From NCBI RefSeq assembly GCF_017901135.1, contig NZ_CP072801.1, positions 682,001 through 746,000 of the forward strand: a DNA stretch of 64,000 bases, read 5' to 3'. Shown in pieces: positions 7,572 to 17,122 of this stretch. Positions within the stretch are counted from its first letter, which is position 1, and every line of letters starts with the position of its first letter. A program made the translations under genes and the position numbers. Under the pieces are notes generated by a model that was given only the letters and a program-made list of their open reading frames with translations, had not been told where the DNA came from and did no database searches. The stretch comes from Thiothrix litoralis. GTDB lineage: Bacteria; Pseudomonadota; Gammaproteobacteria; Thiotrichales; Thiotrichaceae.

Positions 7572-10181
7572 ATGGCCACATTTGCCAAGGAAATTATCCC
7601 GGTTAATCTCGAAGATGAAATGCGTCAGTCCTATCTGGACTACGCGATGAGTGTCATCGTCGGGCGTGCTTTACCAGACGTGCGCGACGGTTTGAAACCC
7701 GTACATCGTCGCGTGTTGTTTGCCATGAGTGAACTTGGCAACGACTGGAACAAGTCTTACAAAAAATCTGCGCGTATCGTTGGTGACGTGATCGGTAAAT
7801 ACCATCCGCACGGTGATACGGCTGTGTACGATACGATGGTGCGGATGGCGCAACCGTTTTCACTGCGCTACATGCTGGTGGACGGGCAGGGTAACTTCGG
7901 TTCCGTGGATGGTGACTCACCAGCGGCGATGCGTTATACCGAAGTGCGTATGTCCAAGGTGGCTCATGAGTTGCAAATGGACATCGACAAAGAAACCGTC
8001 GATTTCGTCCCCAACTACGATGGCAACGAAAAAGAACCCAGCGTATTCCCCACGCGCATTCCCAATCTGCTGGTTAACGGTTCTTCCGGTATCGCGGTCG
8101 GTATGGCGACCAATATTCCGCCCCACAACCTGACCGAAACGGTCAATGCTTGTCTGGCATTGCTCTCCGACCCGGATATGGACATCAGCGATTTGATGGA
8201 ATACCTGCCGGGGCCAGATTTCCCGACGGCCGGTATCATTAACGGCGCACGCGGTATCCGCGAAGCCTACACGACAGGGAAAGGCCGCATCTACGTCCGC
8301 GCCCGTGCCAATGTCGAAGTCGATGCCCGCACGGGTCGCGAAACCATCATCGTCACCGAGTTACCGTATCAGGTCAACAAGGCACGTTTGCTGGAAAAAA
8401 TCGCCGAACTGGTGAAAGAGAAAAAGATCGAAGGCATTTCCGAGTTGCGCGACGAGTCCGACAAGGACGGGATGCGCATGGTGATCGAACTCAAGCGCGG
8501 TGAATCCGGCGACGTTCTCATCAATAACTTGTACAAGCAAACCCAGATGCAGAGCGTGTTCGGCATCAATATGGTGGCGCTGCTGGACGGTCAACCGCGT
8601 TTACTGAACCTAAAAGACATCCTTTCGGCCTTCCTGCGTCATCGCCGCGAGATCGTGACCCGCCGCACCATTTTTGAAGTCCGCAAAGCGCGTGAACGTG
8701 CTCATATCCTTGAAGGTTTGGCGGTGGCGTTGTCGAATATCGACGACATCATTACGCTGATTAAATCTGCGCCCAGCCCAGCCGATGCGAAACTGGGTTT
8801 GGTGGCGCGTGCTTGGAATGCAGGCATTGTTAGCGACATGCTCAGCCGTTCCGGTGCGGATACCTGTCGCCCGGACGATTTGCCAGAGCAATACGGTTTG
8901 CGCCCAGACGGTTACTGGCTGTCTGAAGTACAAGCGCAAGCGATTCTGGATTTACGTCTGCACCGCCTGACTGGGCTGGAAAAAGACAAGATCATTGCCG
9001 AATACCGTGAATTGCTGGAAAAGATTGCCGATTTGCTGGAAATTCTTAGTAATCCTGACCGCTTGCTGCAAGTGATCCGTGATGAATTGCTGCTGATCCG
9101 TGACACTTACGGTGATGCTCGCCGCACTGAAATCAACGTGGTCGGCGAAGACCTGTGCATGGAAGACCTGATTGCTGACGAAGAAGTCATGGTCACGTTC
9201 TCGCACGCCGGTTACGCCAAAGCGCAAACCCTCGACACTTACCGTGCGCAAAAACGCGGCGGACGTGGCAAAGCCGCCACGTCAATGAAAGACGAAGACT
9301 TCATCGAAAAGCTGTTCGTTGCCAGTATGCACGACACCTTGCTGTGCTTCTCCAGCCGGGGGCGCATGTATTGGTTGAAGGTATACCAGTTGCCAATGGG
9401 CGGACGCGGTGCACGCGGCAAACCGATGGTCAACTTGCTGCCATTGGAAGAAGGCGAACGCATCAATGCGGTGCTGCCGATCCGCGAATACGCCGAAGAC
9501 AAATACATCTTCATGGCAACGTCAGAAGGTACGGTAAAGAAAACCTCACTGGCTGATTTCTCGCGCCCACGTACTGCTGGGATCATTGCCGTTGACCTGC
9601 GTGATGGTGACCAATTGGTCGATGTCGCCGTAACCAACGGTGACAACGAAGTCATGCTGTTCAGCACTTCCGGTAAAGCCATCCGTTTCCACGAATCCGA
9701 CGTGCGGGCGATGGGGCGTACTGCCGCTGGCGTGCGTGGTATTCGTTTGGAAGAAGGTCAGGAAGTGAATGCGCTGATTATTCTGGGCGAAGGTGAATTG
9801 CTGATTGCCACCGAAAATGGCTACGGCAAACGTACTCGCGCCGAAGAATTTTCGCAACAAGGTCGCGGTGGACAGGGCGTAATCGCCATCCAGACTTCCG
9901 ATCGTAACGGCAATGCGATAGGCGCAGTGCAAGTTCGTGAGGAATGTCAAATCATGCTCATTACCGACGGTGGTACGCTAGTACGCACGCCGGTGGTAGA
10001 CGTTTCCATCGTGGGTCGCAATACGCAGGGCGTCACCTTGATTCGCCTCAGTGAGGGTGAAAAATTGGTGCAGGTTGCGCCAATCTTGACCGATGTTAGC
10101 GATGAAGACCTTGATGCTGCCGAGCTTACCGATATGACCGAAGCTAATAATGCTACCAACATAACTGACGATCAGGAATAA
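7572..10181 (+). CDS. gyrA: DNA gyrase subunit A
   Basis: Breakage-reunion subunit of DNA gyrase, 869 residues and full length. The catalytic tyrosine is Tyr122 in AAMRYTE. The quinolone-determining region reads [10 protein letters not shown], with threonine at position 83 (serine in E. coli) and aspartate at 87; threonine at this position is natural in several gammaproteobacteria. The C-terminal beta-pinwheel contains the GyrA-box region around QKRGGRGK. It has its own extended -10 promoter and is followed seven bases later by serC, so the two are probably cotranscribed. parC lies 7.4 kb downstream on the same strand. Confidence 0.98.
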   Translation: MATFAKEIIPVNLEDEMRQSYLDYAMSVIVGRALPDVRDGLKPVHRRVLFAMSELGNDWNKSYKKSARIVGDVIGKYHPHGDTAVYDTMVRMAQPFSLRYMLVDGQGNFGSVDGDSPAAMRYTEVRMSKVAHELQMDIDKETVDFVPNYDGNEKEPSVFPTRIPNLLVNGSSGIAVGMATNIPPHNLTETVNACLALLSDPDMDISDLMEYLPGPDFPTAGIINGARGIREAYTTGKGRIYVRARANVEVDARTGRETIIVTELPYQVNKARLLEKIAELVKEKKIEGISELRDESDKDGMRMVIELKRGESGDVLINNLYKQTQMQSVFGINMVALLDGQPRLLNLKDILSAFLRHRREIVTRRTIFEVRKARERAHILEGLAVALSNIDDIITLIKSAPSPADAKLGLVARAWNAGIVSDMLSRSGADTCRPDDLPEQYGLRPDGYWLSEVQAQAILDLRLHRLTGLEKDKIIAEYRELLEKIADLLEILSNPDRLLQVIRDELLLIRDTYGDARRTEINVVGEDLCMEDLIADEEVMVTFSHAGYAKAQTLDTYRAQKRGGRGKAATSMKDEDFIEKLFVASMHDTLLCFSSRGRMYWLKVYQLPMGGRGARGKPMVNLLPLEEGERINAVLPIREYAEDKYIFMATSEGTVKKTSLADFSRPRTAGIIAVDLRDGDQLVDVAVTNGDNEVMLFSTSGKAIRFHESDVRAMGRTAAGVRGIRLEEGQEVNALIILGEGELLIATENGYGKRTRAEEFSQQGRGGQGVIAIQTSDRNGNAIGAVQVREECQIMLITDGGTLVRTPVVDVSIVGRNTQGVTLIRLSEGEKLVQVAPILTDVSDEDLDAAELTDMTEANNATNITDDQE

Positions 10182-10188
10182 AGCACTT

Positions 10189-11274
10189 ATGAAAAGAGTA
10201 TTCAATTTCAGCGCAGGCCCTGCCATGTTGCCCCAATCTGTCCTTGAACAGGCCCAAGCGGAAATGCTGGACTGGAACGGGAGTGGCATGTCGGTGATGG
10301 AGATGAGTCACCGTGGCAAGGAATACATGTCCATCGCTGCCGAAGCCGAAGCGGATTTGCGTGAAATCATGGGTATTCCCGTCAATTACAAAGTGCTGTT
10401 TTTACAAGGCGGCGCGAGCAGCCAGTTTGCGATGATTCCGCAAAACCTGCTGCGTGGCAAAGGCACTGCGGATTACGTGGATACTGGCGACTGGTCAGCC
10501 AAGGCCATCAAGGAAGCCAAGCGTTACGGCAATGTCAACGTGGTCGCTTCTACCAAAGCGGGCAATTACACCAGCGTTCCGGCGTTTGATAGCTGGACGT
10601 GCGATGCGAATGCGGCCTACCTGCACTACACCCCGAATGAAACCATCCGTGGGGTGGAATTCGCGTGGGTGCCTGAAACGGGTGATGTGCCATTGGTGGC
10701 GGATATGTCTTCCACCATCCTTTCGCGTCCGCTGGATGTCAGCAAATTCGGCCTGATCTACGCGGGTGCGCAGAAAAACATTGGCCCGGCGGGTCTGACC
10801 ATTGTGATTGTGCGTGACGATCTGATTGGCGAAACCCTGCCCGGTACGCCGACCATGTTCGATTACAAAATCCACGCTGACAATGAATCCATGTACAACA
10901 CCCCGGCAACCTATGGCTGGTATCTGGCAGGTCTGGTGTTCAAGTGGATTAAGCAGCAAGGTGGCTTGGCAGGCATGGCAACCCTCAACGAGCGCAAGGC
11001 GCAAAAGCTCTACGCGGCGATCGGAACTTCAGGCGGTTTCTACAATAGCCCGGTTGCGGCTGACTGCCGTTCGTGGATGAACGTGCCGTTTACGCTTGCC
11101 AATGCGGAACTGGATAAGTCCTTCCTCAGCGAAGCGGCGCAACACGGCCTGACGACCCTTAAAGGCCATCGTTCGGTCGGCGGGATGCGTGCCAGCATCT
11201 ACAACGCCATGCCGGAAGCAGGCGTGGATACGCTGGTTAGCTTCATGCAAGACTTTGCGAAGAAGAACGGGTAA
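10189..11274 (+). CDS. serC: Phosphoserine aminotransferase
   Basis: PLP-dependent enzyme converting 3-phosphohydroxypyruvate and glutamate to O-phosphoserine (and acting in pyridoxal phosphate synthesis), 361 residues, full length. The N-terminus NFSAGPAMLP is diagnostic, and the PLP lysine is Lys196 in YAGAQKNIGPAG. It follows gyrA by seven bases. Downstream, its natural partner serA (phosphoglycerate dehydrogenase) is now 3.2 kb away because of inserted mobile elements; before insertion the gap would have been about 70 bases. Confidence 0.97.
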   Translation: MKRVFNFSAGPAMLPQSVLEQAQAEMLDWNGSGMSVMEMSHRGKEYMSIAAEAEADLREIMGIPVNYKVLFLQGGASSQFAMIPQNLLRGKGTADYVDTGDWSAKAIKEAKRYGNVNVVASTKAGNYTSVPAFDSWTCDANAAYLHYTPNETIRGVEFAWVPETGDVPLVADMSSTILSRPLDVSKFGLIYAGAQKNIGPAGLTIVIVRDDLIGETLPGTPTMFDYKIHADNESMYNTPATYGWYLAGLVFKWIKQQGGLAGMATLNERKAQKLYAAIGTSGGFYNSPVAADCRSWMNVPFTLANAELDKSFLSEAAQHGLTTLKGHRSVGGMRASIYNAMPEAGVDTLVSFMQDFAKKNG

Positions 11275-11304
11275 CTCGTTAATACTTCAAAGAATTGACA
11301 TCCT

Positions 11305-11324
11305 CCCCTCCCTAAAGGAAGGGG
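11305..11324 (-). repeat. Right-end subterminal hairpin of the TnpB element
   Basis: Imperfect palindrome with four C-G pairs, a T-A pair, one mismatch, two more C-G pairs and a TAAA loop. It would normally form part of the omega RNA scaffold and the transposase recognition site. It is now separated from the tnpB 3' end by the inserted IS. Confidence 0.65.
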
Positions 11325-11342
11325 ATTCCTACTGCATTCAGC

Positions 11343-11348
11343 TAGATA
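11343..11348. repeat. Target-site duplication TAGATA (left copy)
   Basis: Six-base direct repeat flanking the inner IS; the matching copy is at 13179-13184. Removing the element and one copy restores the tnpB stop region and the adjoining right-end hairpin sequence. Confidence 0.75.
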
Positions 11349-13178
11349 GTGTCTGACCGAAAAAGCCTTCCTGCCGCCACGAGTGCCCAATTTTAGTCCA
11401 TGCAGCCGTTTTCCCCGCCACCTTCTGGCAAGCACGAGGGTAAAACGCTGGGTTTCAAGGCATGGCTGGCAGCGCAGGCTTGCCTTCGGTGCAGGGGCTG
11501 CCCTGCCTTCCCGGCATTTTCCCTCATCGGTCGGCGTTGTGGGGTGGTTCAGGCGGCTTGGCGCTGTCGTCGGCGTTCATCCTTCTGCAAGGCCTCCAAC
11601 GCCCTGGCCTGTAAAATGGCCCCGACCTTTTGCAGGTTCCTGCCCACCACCGCCAGTGCCACATAGCGCTTGAAGCGTTCCAGCCCCCGGTCGGGGCAAT
11701 AGTCCAGCCCATGGACTTCCAGTGCGTTGATGCCGGATTCCACCGCTGAGTGCTGGCGTCTGGCCTGGACAAACGCCGGGTCGGTTTCACGGGCAGTGTC
11801 CGCCTGGCTCCAGCGGCCTTTTTCGGCAACACCACCCGGTCGAGCAGTTCGGCCAGTTCGCGCTGGTCTGCCGGTGAGTGGAACCCCTTGTCAAAGCTGC
11901 ACGCGCTCAGGGAGGGGAACAGCGCTTTGGCTTGCTTAACCATGGTCACGGCAATCTCACTGTCGGGGCAGTGTTGCATCACTTGGTGGTGGAGGATGAA
12001 GCCGTCAGCCGATTCCATCACGCACACGTTCAGGCCCAGCTCCACCGGCACACCGGCTTTGCCCTTGCTGAGCCATTCGCTGTAATCCTCGAAGAGGGAG
12101 AAGATCTTGTCGCCGTGGGGGATGGTTTCCCCGTCCAGCACCCGCCGCCGCACCAGGTCAACCTGATGCCACCCGTACCCCAGCCAGCGCTGGAGGTCGT
12201 TGCCCGACCGGCTGTCCAGCAGGCTGAGGGGCAGGTCAGCCACCGTTTCCTCCACTTTCGACAACAGCGCGGCGCACAGGCCCAGGTAGGTGTGGTGGGC
12301 GTCACGGATGGCCTGTTGCCGGGTGGCCTGCTTGTCCGGGTCTTGGGAGCTGGAGTGCTTGAGCTTCTGCGCATGACGGCAGGCTTTCTTCACCTGGCGG
12401 AGATTGTACTGCCATTGCCGCCAGCGGCTGTCGCCGTGCCCTTCACACCAATCGGCCACCGTGCGCACCGAACAACGCACCGCGTCGTACAACAGGTTGA
12501 TGTCGGTCGGGTAGTGGATGTTGCTTTCCACCACGAAGGAGTCACAACGGGCGCTCAGCGGCGCGGCTTTTTTTTAGCAGCTTGTGACCGGCCTCCACCA
12601 CCAACTGGTTGATGCGTTGCAGGCTGGCTTCGTCCACCAGAGCGGCGTTGTCCTTGACCGTTTGCAGCTTGTACTCATCGTCATCATCCCAGAAACCATG
12701 CCCCAGCATCTGACGGATGCTGCGGTGCTGGTTCGCCATCTCCAGCAGCCGGTCATAGTCCCAGTTCAGGTTCACCCGCAATGTCGCCAGCACCAGCGCA
12801 TTCCACAGATCCATGCCGGGGCGTCCACGGCTGGCGTCCACCTCCGCCGGAACCCGCTTTTCCAGCACCGCAAACACCGCCTCACGCAGTTCGTCTGTCA
12901 CATAAATGTATTGCAGCCCTTGCAACACCTGCGGGATGTCGTCCCGCGAACGTGGGTTGAAGGTCAGCCTGCCGATGTCAGCGTGACCCAGGCGAAGTTG
13001 GCGGGCGATCACTTCACGCATCGTGTGTCTCCTGCGAAGTTTGGCGGATGGATGCCCTATTTTGCCCTATTTTGGGCGCTTTTGCAGCTTTCTGGCCTGC
13101 TTCCGGGAAATCTTAGGGCAAGGAAAACGGGCGTAGCATCTTGATCGGAAAAGGGTTTTAGGGTTTCCGGTCAGACAC
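11349..13178 (-). mobile_element. ISNCY-like insertion sequence nested in the TnpB element
   Basis: About 1.83-kb element bounded by 11-bp perfect inverted repeats GTGTCTGACCG (11349-11359 and 13168-13178) and a 6-bp duplication TAGATA. It carries a single transposase gene broken by two one-base frameshifts. The family name is by recollection of transposase motifs (RSRDDIP, GRPGMDLWN, RQMLGHG, DSFVVESNIHYPTD) and should be confirmed against an IS database. Confidence 0.75.
11549..13021 (-). pseudogene. Transposase of the nested IS, two frameshifts
   Basis: DDE-type transposase starting MREVIARQLRL at 13021, with AGGAG ahead of the ATG. The first segment stops just after an A8 run (minus strand, near 12568-12575). 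The frame continues one base later as CDSFVVESNIHYPTD and runs to an A5 run near 11821, after which the true continuation GRWSQADTARETD ... VESGINALEVHGLDYC lies in the original frame, ending at 11549. One extra A in the first run and one missing A in the second explain both breaks and are mutually compensating. As written, no full-length product is made. Transcriptional slippage at A8 could restore only the first break. Confidence 0.8.
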
Positions 13179-14259
13179 TAGATAGCTGACTGACTTCGGT
13201 GGGTTCCTGCTTCATCGAGCGGCTTAAGGCCGCATCTCCACAGGCTAACAAGCGGTATCCCCGCTCTAAAACATTGATCGCGCCGACATGATCGGCATGA
13301 TTTTCATAGTGGCATTTCACGCACACAAACCGTGCTTGCGTCTGACGATTATCCGCCGCTACATGATGACATTCTGGGCACTCTTGACTGGTATAATGCG
13401 GCGGCACAGCGAACAACATGCCGCCCTTCCATGCCATTTTATAATCCAGTTGCCGTCGAAATTCACCCCAGCCTTGGTCGAGAATGGCTTTATTTAAGCC
13501 GGACTTTTGGGAAACCTTCTTGCCGGGGTTTTCTACTGTACCAGCCGCTGACCTAGACATATTCCGTACCTGCAAATCTTCGATGAACACGAGCGCGTGG
13601 TTTTGGCTGAGCGTGGTCGTCGCCTTGTGCAGGAAATCGCGGCTGGCGTTGGCGATTTGCGTGTGAATTTTTTGGACGTTGGCTTTCGCTTTTTTCCAGT
13701 TGTTGCTGAACTTTTGTTTGTGCGCCATGCGCCGTTGGTATTTGGCGAGTTTCGCTTGTTTGTTCTTGAAGCTGTTACGCGATTCCATCCATGTGCCATC
13801 GGAGAGCGTCGCAAAACGCGCTATACCAAGGTCAATACCGATAGCAGTGGTCGCGGGTGTGGCTGGCAATTCCACTTCGCGCTGGGTTTGGATGCTGACA
13901 AACCATTGGCCGCCTTTGCTGGAAACCGTGACATTGCGTAGTTCTCCCAACACATCGCGGCTATTGCGGTAGCGTATCCAGCCGAGTTTTGGCAGAAAAA
14001 TTCGGCTATTGCCTGGGTCGAGCTTGATTTGTTTGGGGTCGGGGTAACGGAAACTGTCACCGCTGCCTTTGCGCCATGCTGTCAGGTGCTTGGCCATTGC
14101 GACGTAACCGATGAATTTTTCACCCGCTTCATGGTTGGCTTGCTGCAACGCTAACGCCCTGTTGTACACGAAGCGACACGAACCCGCATAACGGCGCAGA
14201 TGACGCTGCGTCTCACCATTGGGCATAAGTTCGTATTTGAAGGCTTGGCGTCGTTGCAT
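13171..14259 (-). CDS. tnpB: TnpB, RuvC-type RNA-guided nuclease family, internally shortened
   Basis: IS605 OrfB/TnpB protein of 362 residues. TnpB proteins are omega-RNA-guided DNA nucleases that help retain the transposon. The RuvC residues are present: Asp143 in GIDLGIARF, Glu227 in VFIEDLQ and Asp323 in HADHVGAIN. The zinc finger uses Cys294, Cys297, Cys313 and Cys316. The N-terminal region is short: after HLTAWRK (residue 64) the sequence jumps straight to GSGDSFRYPDP, omitting roughly 45-50 residues (the LERAYKNFF-type helix region) that relatives of about 400 residues carry. The last codon before the stop is supplied by the inserted IS. It is probably inactive. Confidence 0.85.
   Translation of the reverse strand: MQRRQAFKYELMPNGETQRHLRRYAGSCRFVYNRALALQQANHEAGEKFIGYVAMAKHLTAWRKGSGDSFRYPDPKQIKLDPGNSRIFLPKLGWIRYRNSRDVLGELRNVTVSSKGGQWFVSIQTQREVELPATPATTAIGIDLGIARFATLSDGTWMESRNSFKNKQAKLAKYQRRMAHKQKFSNNWKKAKANVQKIHTQIANASRDFLHKATTTLSQNHALVFIEDLQVRNMSRSAAGTVENPGKKVSQKSGLNKAILDQGWGEFRRQLDYKMAWKGGMLFAVPPHYTSQECPECHHVAADNRQTQARFVCVKCHYENHADHVGAINVLERGYRLLACGDAALSRSMKQEPTEVSQLSSV
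13179..13184. repeat. Target-site duplication TAGATA (right copy)
   Basis: Pairs with 11343-11348. It lies inside the last codons of tnpB. Confidence 0.75.
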
Positions 14260-14371
14260 CTTCGGAGTGTAGCTAAAAAAGAGCGGCTTGAGTGGGTATT
14301 CTGCGTTAAACTGCGCGGATTATCCGACAAAACTACCGAACATCGGGCGGCTTCGCCACCCGCGCTATCCT

Positions 14372-14391
14372 CCCCGACCTGAAGGACGGGG
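14372..14391 (-). repeat. Left-end subterminal hairpin of the TnpB element
   Basis: Imperfect palindrome with the same layout as the right-end hairpin: CCCCG, an A-A mismatch, CC, loop TGAA, then the complement. It marks the left end of the IS605-type element in the 203-bp gap between tnpB and serA. Confidence 0.6.
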
Positions 14392-14462
14392 TTTGCCGCG
14401 CAACCTGATCAAAATGTCGGACTTTAGTCCGGCAGTCCTCCACCACAGGAAAGGATACCACC

Positions 14463-15626
14463 ATGTACAATATTCAAACCCTCAATGCCATTTCTTCCAA
14501 AGGCTTGAACCGTTTCCCCGCCGACCACTACGCTGTTTCCGATAACGCCGCTGCTGCCGATGCCATGTTGCTGCGTTCTTTCAAACTCCACGATTACCCG
14601 TTTACGGACAATCTGCTAGCCGTAGGCCGCGCGGGTTCGGGCACGAACAATGTTCCCGTGCAAGCTTTGTCTGAGCGTGGCGTGGTGGTTTTCAACGCAC
14701 CGGGGGCGAATGCCAATGCCGTCAAGGAACTGGTTATCGCCGGGATGCTGATGGGCTGCCGCAATATTGGCCCCGCAATGGATTTTGTGCGCGGTTTGCA
14801 AGGCACGGATGCTGAAATGAGCGTCGCGGTCGAAGCAGGCAAAAAACACTTCGGTGGCTTTGAACTGCCGGGCAGGACACTCGGTGTCATCGGCCTTGGT
14901 GCGATTGGTGTAAAAATTGCCAATGCTGCCCGTCATCTGGGCATGAATGTTATTGGCTACGACCCAACCATTACCATCGAACGTGCCTGGCAGCTCGATT
15001 CTGACGTGGAAGCTGCGCCGAATCTGGATACATTGCTGGCACAGTCCGATTTCATCACCTTCCACGTACCGCTGATTGAGAGCACCCGCCACCTGATCAA
15101 TGCTGACAGCCTGAAAAACCTCAAGGATGGCGTGGTGCTGCTCAATTTTGCGCGTAACGGCATCCTCGATGACAGCGCGGTGCTGGCTGGGCTGGAAAGT
15201 GGCAAGGTGTATGCTTATGTGTGCGATTTTCCCAGCAATGCGCTGCGTACCAATCCGCGCGTGATGACACTGCCGCATTTGGGGGCTTCCACCCGTGAGG
15301 CGGAGGAAAATTGTGCCATCATGGTGGTTGATCAGGTGCGTGATTACCTCGAAAACGGTAATATCTGCAATTCCGTCAACTTGCCGAATGTAAAACTGCG
15401 CCGCACTGGGCTAGCGCGTATTGCATTGGTCAACCAGAATAACCCGGATATGCTGGGTAAAATCTCCCATATTCTGGGGCAGGCTGGCGTGAATATCGCC
15501 CACATGATGAACGATTCCAAAGGCAATATGGCTTATACGCTGATGGATGTGGATTCAGTGGTGAATGAAAATACACGGGTAGCCTTGGCGGCTATTCCCG
15601 GCGTTTTGAAGGTAAGGTTATTATGA
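14463..15626 (+). CDS. serA: D-3-phosphoglycerate dehydrogenase
   Basis: First enzyme of serine synthesis, oxidising 3-phosphoglycerate to 3-phosphohydroxypyruvate; 387 residues. The NAD-binding motif is GVIGLGAIGVKIANAA (about 140-155), and the catalytic region includes VLLNFARNGILDD and the HLGAST box. A C-terminal ACT domain starts near ARIALVNQNNPDMLGKI, so serine feedback is plausible. AGGAAAGG precedes the ATG. It overlaps pheA by four bases (ATGA). The mobile elements upstream have cut it off from serC and the gyrA promoter. Confidence 0.95.
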   Translation: MYNIQTLNAISSKGLNRFPADHYAVSDNAAAADAMLLRSFKLHDYPFTDNLLAVGRAGSGTNNVPVQALSERGVVVFNAPGANANAVKELVIAGMLMGCRNIGPAMDFVRGLQGTDAEMSVAVEAGKKHFGGFELPGRTLGVIGLGAIGVKIANAARHLGMNVIGYDPTITIERAWQLDSDVEAAPNLDTLLAQSDFITFHVPLIESTRHLINADSLKNLKDGVVLLNFARNGILDDSAVLAGLESGKVYAYVCDFPSNALRTNPRVMTLPHLGASTREAEENCAIMVVDQVRDYLENGNICNSVNLPNVKLRRTGLARIALVNQNNPDMLGKISHILGQAGVNIAHMMNDSKGNMAYTLMDVDSVVNENTRVALAAIPGVLKVRLL

Positions 15627-16702
15627 GTGAAAGGCTTGCTGCCTTGCGTGAACGTATTGATGCGCTCGACACCCAGATGCTGGCGTTGTTGAATGAACGC
15701 GCCCGCTGTGCTGAAGAAGTAGCGCACACCAAATTGGCGGAAGACCCGAAGGCGAAGTTTTACCGCCCGGAACGCGAGGCGCAAATTCTCACGCGGATGC
15801 AGTCGCTGAATCAAGGCCCCTTACGCCATGAGCAAATTACGCACCTGTTTCGCGAAATCATTGCCTCGTGTCTGGCGTTGGAAGAATCCATGCGCATTGC
15901 GTATCTGGGGCCAGAAGGCACTTTCACACAAGAGGCTACTTTCAAGCACTTCGGGCTGAATGTTGCTACCCAACCTGTCGATTCTATCCCGCAGGTGTTC
16001 CGTGAAGTGGAAGCGGGCAGGGTGCGTTACGGGGTTGTGCCCATCGAGAATTCGACCGAAGGCGTGATCACGCATACGCTGGATATGTTCATGCAATCGG
16101 GCTTGCGGATTTGCGGGGAAATTTCCCTGCGCATCCATCAAAACCTGATGTGCCGCCACGCAAACTGGCAGAGTGTGCAAAAAGTGTATTCGCACGCACA
16201 ATCGCTGGCGCAATGCCGCTATTGGCTGGATAAAAACTTGCCACAAGCCGAACGCATTCCGGTAAGCAGTAATGCCGAAGCGGCGCGTCTGGCCTCGCTG
16301 GATGATACCGCAGCGGCGATTGGTAGCCGTCAGGCCGCGCCGATTTACGGCTTGCAGATCATGCAGGACAGCATCGAAGATAACCCTAACAATACCACGC
16401 GCTTTTTGGTCATCGGTGATCAGGTGGTGTCACCGAGTGGTAATGACCGTACCTCGCTGCTGGTATCCACCCGTAATCGCCCCGGTTCCTTGTATCACTT
16501 GCTGAAACCGCTGGCTGAAAACGGCGTGGATATGACCCGCATCGAATCGCGCCCGTCGCGTACCACTAACTGGGAATATTCGTTCTTTCTGGATGTACGT
16601 GGGCATGAGCAAGACGCCGCGATTGGTGGGGCGCTGGAAGCGCTACGGCAAGAAGCGGAAGTGGTACGGGTGCTGGGTTCTTACCCCGTCGCCGTCATGT
16701 GA
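15623..16702 (+). CDS. pheA: Bifunctional chorismate mutase / prephenate dehydratase (P-protein)
   Basis: Makes phenylpyruvate from chorismate for phenylalanine synthesis; 359 residues. The N-terminal AroQ chorismate mutase is at about residues 1-85 (LRERIDALDTQMLALLNERARC), the prephenate dehydratase domain from about 90 (IAYLGPEGTFTQEA; the conserved GVVPIENSTEGV), and the C-terminal ACT regulatory domain contains the ESRPS motif (MTRIESRPSRTTNWEY). Translation is coupled to serA through an ATGA overlap. Confidence 0.97.
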   Translation: MSERLAALRERIDALDTQMLALLNERARCAEEVAHTKLAEDPKAKFYRPEREAQILTRMQSLNQGPLRHEQITHLFREIIASCLALEESMRIAYLGPEGTFTQEATFKHFGLNVATQPVDSIPQVFREVEAGRVRYGVVPIENSTEGVITHTLDMFMQSGLRICGEISLRIHQNLMCRHANWQSVQKVYSHAQSLAQCRYWLDKNLPQAERIPVSSNAEAARLASLDDTAAAIGSRQAAPIYGLQIMQDSIEDNPNNTTRFLVIGDQVVSPSGNDRTSLLVSTRNRPGSLYHLLKPLAENGVDMTRIESRPSRTTNWEYSFFLDVRGHEQDAAIGGALEALRQEAEVVRVLGSYPVAVM

Positions 16703-16821
16703 TACCAATTCCCGGTTCGGCGTGGGTTGCCCCGCCGTGCTGTACCCAATTTGTTCTCTAGAGGTTGGGGTGGGTTTTCCCCCAAGCCTTGTTCCCTCTT
16801 CCCATCCTCTGTAATATGCCA

Positions 16822-16849
16822 GTATGACCTGTCATACGCGGAGTATGTC
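16822..16849. promoter_or_regulatory. Candidate operator of the second toxin-antitoxin operon
   Basis: A perfect inverted repeat GTATGAC-CT-GTCATAC (16822-16837) is followed by a third half-site GTATGTC (16843-16849), ending four bases ahead of the antitoxin ATG. The same half-site is found at the other toxin-antitoxin operon, so autorepression by the antitoxin is a reasonable inference. Confidence 0.55.
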
Positions 16850-16852
16850 CCC

Positions 16853-17122
16853 ATGAGAATCAACGCAAGGCTGGAAGACAGCTACGAAAGCAAATTCCTG
16901 CTCGTCCAGCAGCAGGAGCACAAAAACCGTACCGACATCCTCAAAGAAGCGTTGGATGAATACTTCGCCCGCAAGCTTCAGGCGAATGAGCAAGCAGCAT
17001 GGGAAAAAAACCAACGTATCCTGAAGATGCTGGCGGGTATAGGCGACGGGCCAGAAGACCTTTCCTCTAACTACAAGGAATACCTTTACAAAGGTCTGAA
17101 GGAAAAACATGGTCTTGACTGA
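16853..17122 (+). CDS. Antitoxin of PIN toxin (ribbon-helix-helix-like)
   Basis: Protein of 89 residues starting MRINARLEDSYESKF, with a ribbon-helix-helix-like N-terminus and a charged C-terminal part likely to contact the toxin. A longer frame reaches upstream to 16727, but the ATG at 16853 sits just after the palindromic operator and gives a normal antitoxin length. It overlaps the toxin gene by 14 bases. It forms a transposable-looking cargo between pheA and parC. Confidence 0.82.
   Translation: MRINARLEDSYESKFLLVQQQEHKNRTDILKEALDEYFARKLQANEQAAWEKNQRILKMLAGIGDGPEDLSSNYKEYLYKGLKEKHGLD

Larger units (their letters stand above)
11295..14407 (-). mobile_element. TnpB-only IS200/IS605 (IS1341-type) element, interrupted by a second IS
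   Basis: The outer element contains a tnpB gene without a Y1 transposase tnpA. Subterminal imperfect hairpins of matching design mark both ends: right end at 11305-11324 (CCCCTCCC-TAAA-GGAAGGGG form) and left end at 14372-14391 (CCCCGACC-TGAA-GGACGGGG). The right terminus is placed at a TCAA on the minus strand near 11295. A TTGAT on the minus strand at 14408-14412 may be the target-adjacent motif just outside the left end. Exact boundaries are estimates. It is inserted between serC and serA. Confidence 0.7.

Noticed and set aside
12560-12580. Programmed frameshifting at the A8 run
   Set aside because: The required shift is +1 rather than the usual -1 at A-rich slippery sites, and a second break remains downstream; kept only as a minor possibility.
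11878-12612. 244-codon plus-strand frame inside the nested IS
   Set aside because: It lies opposite the transposase; the minus-strand product has clear transposase motifs.
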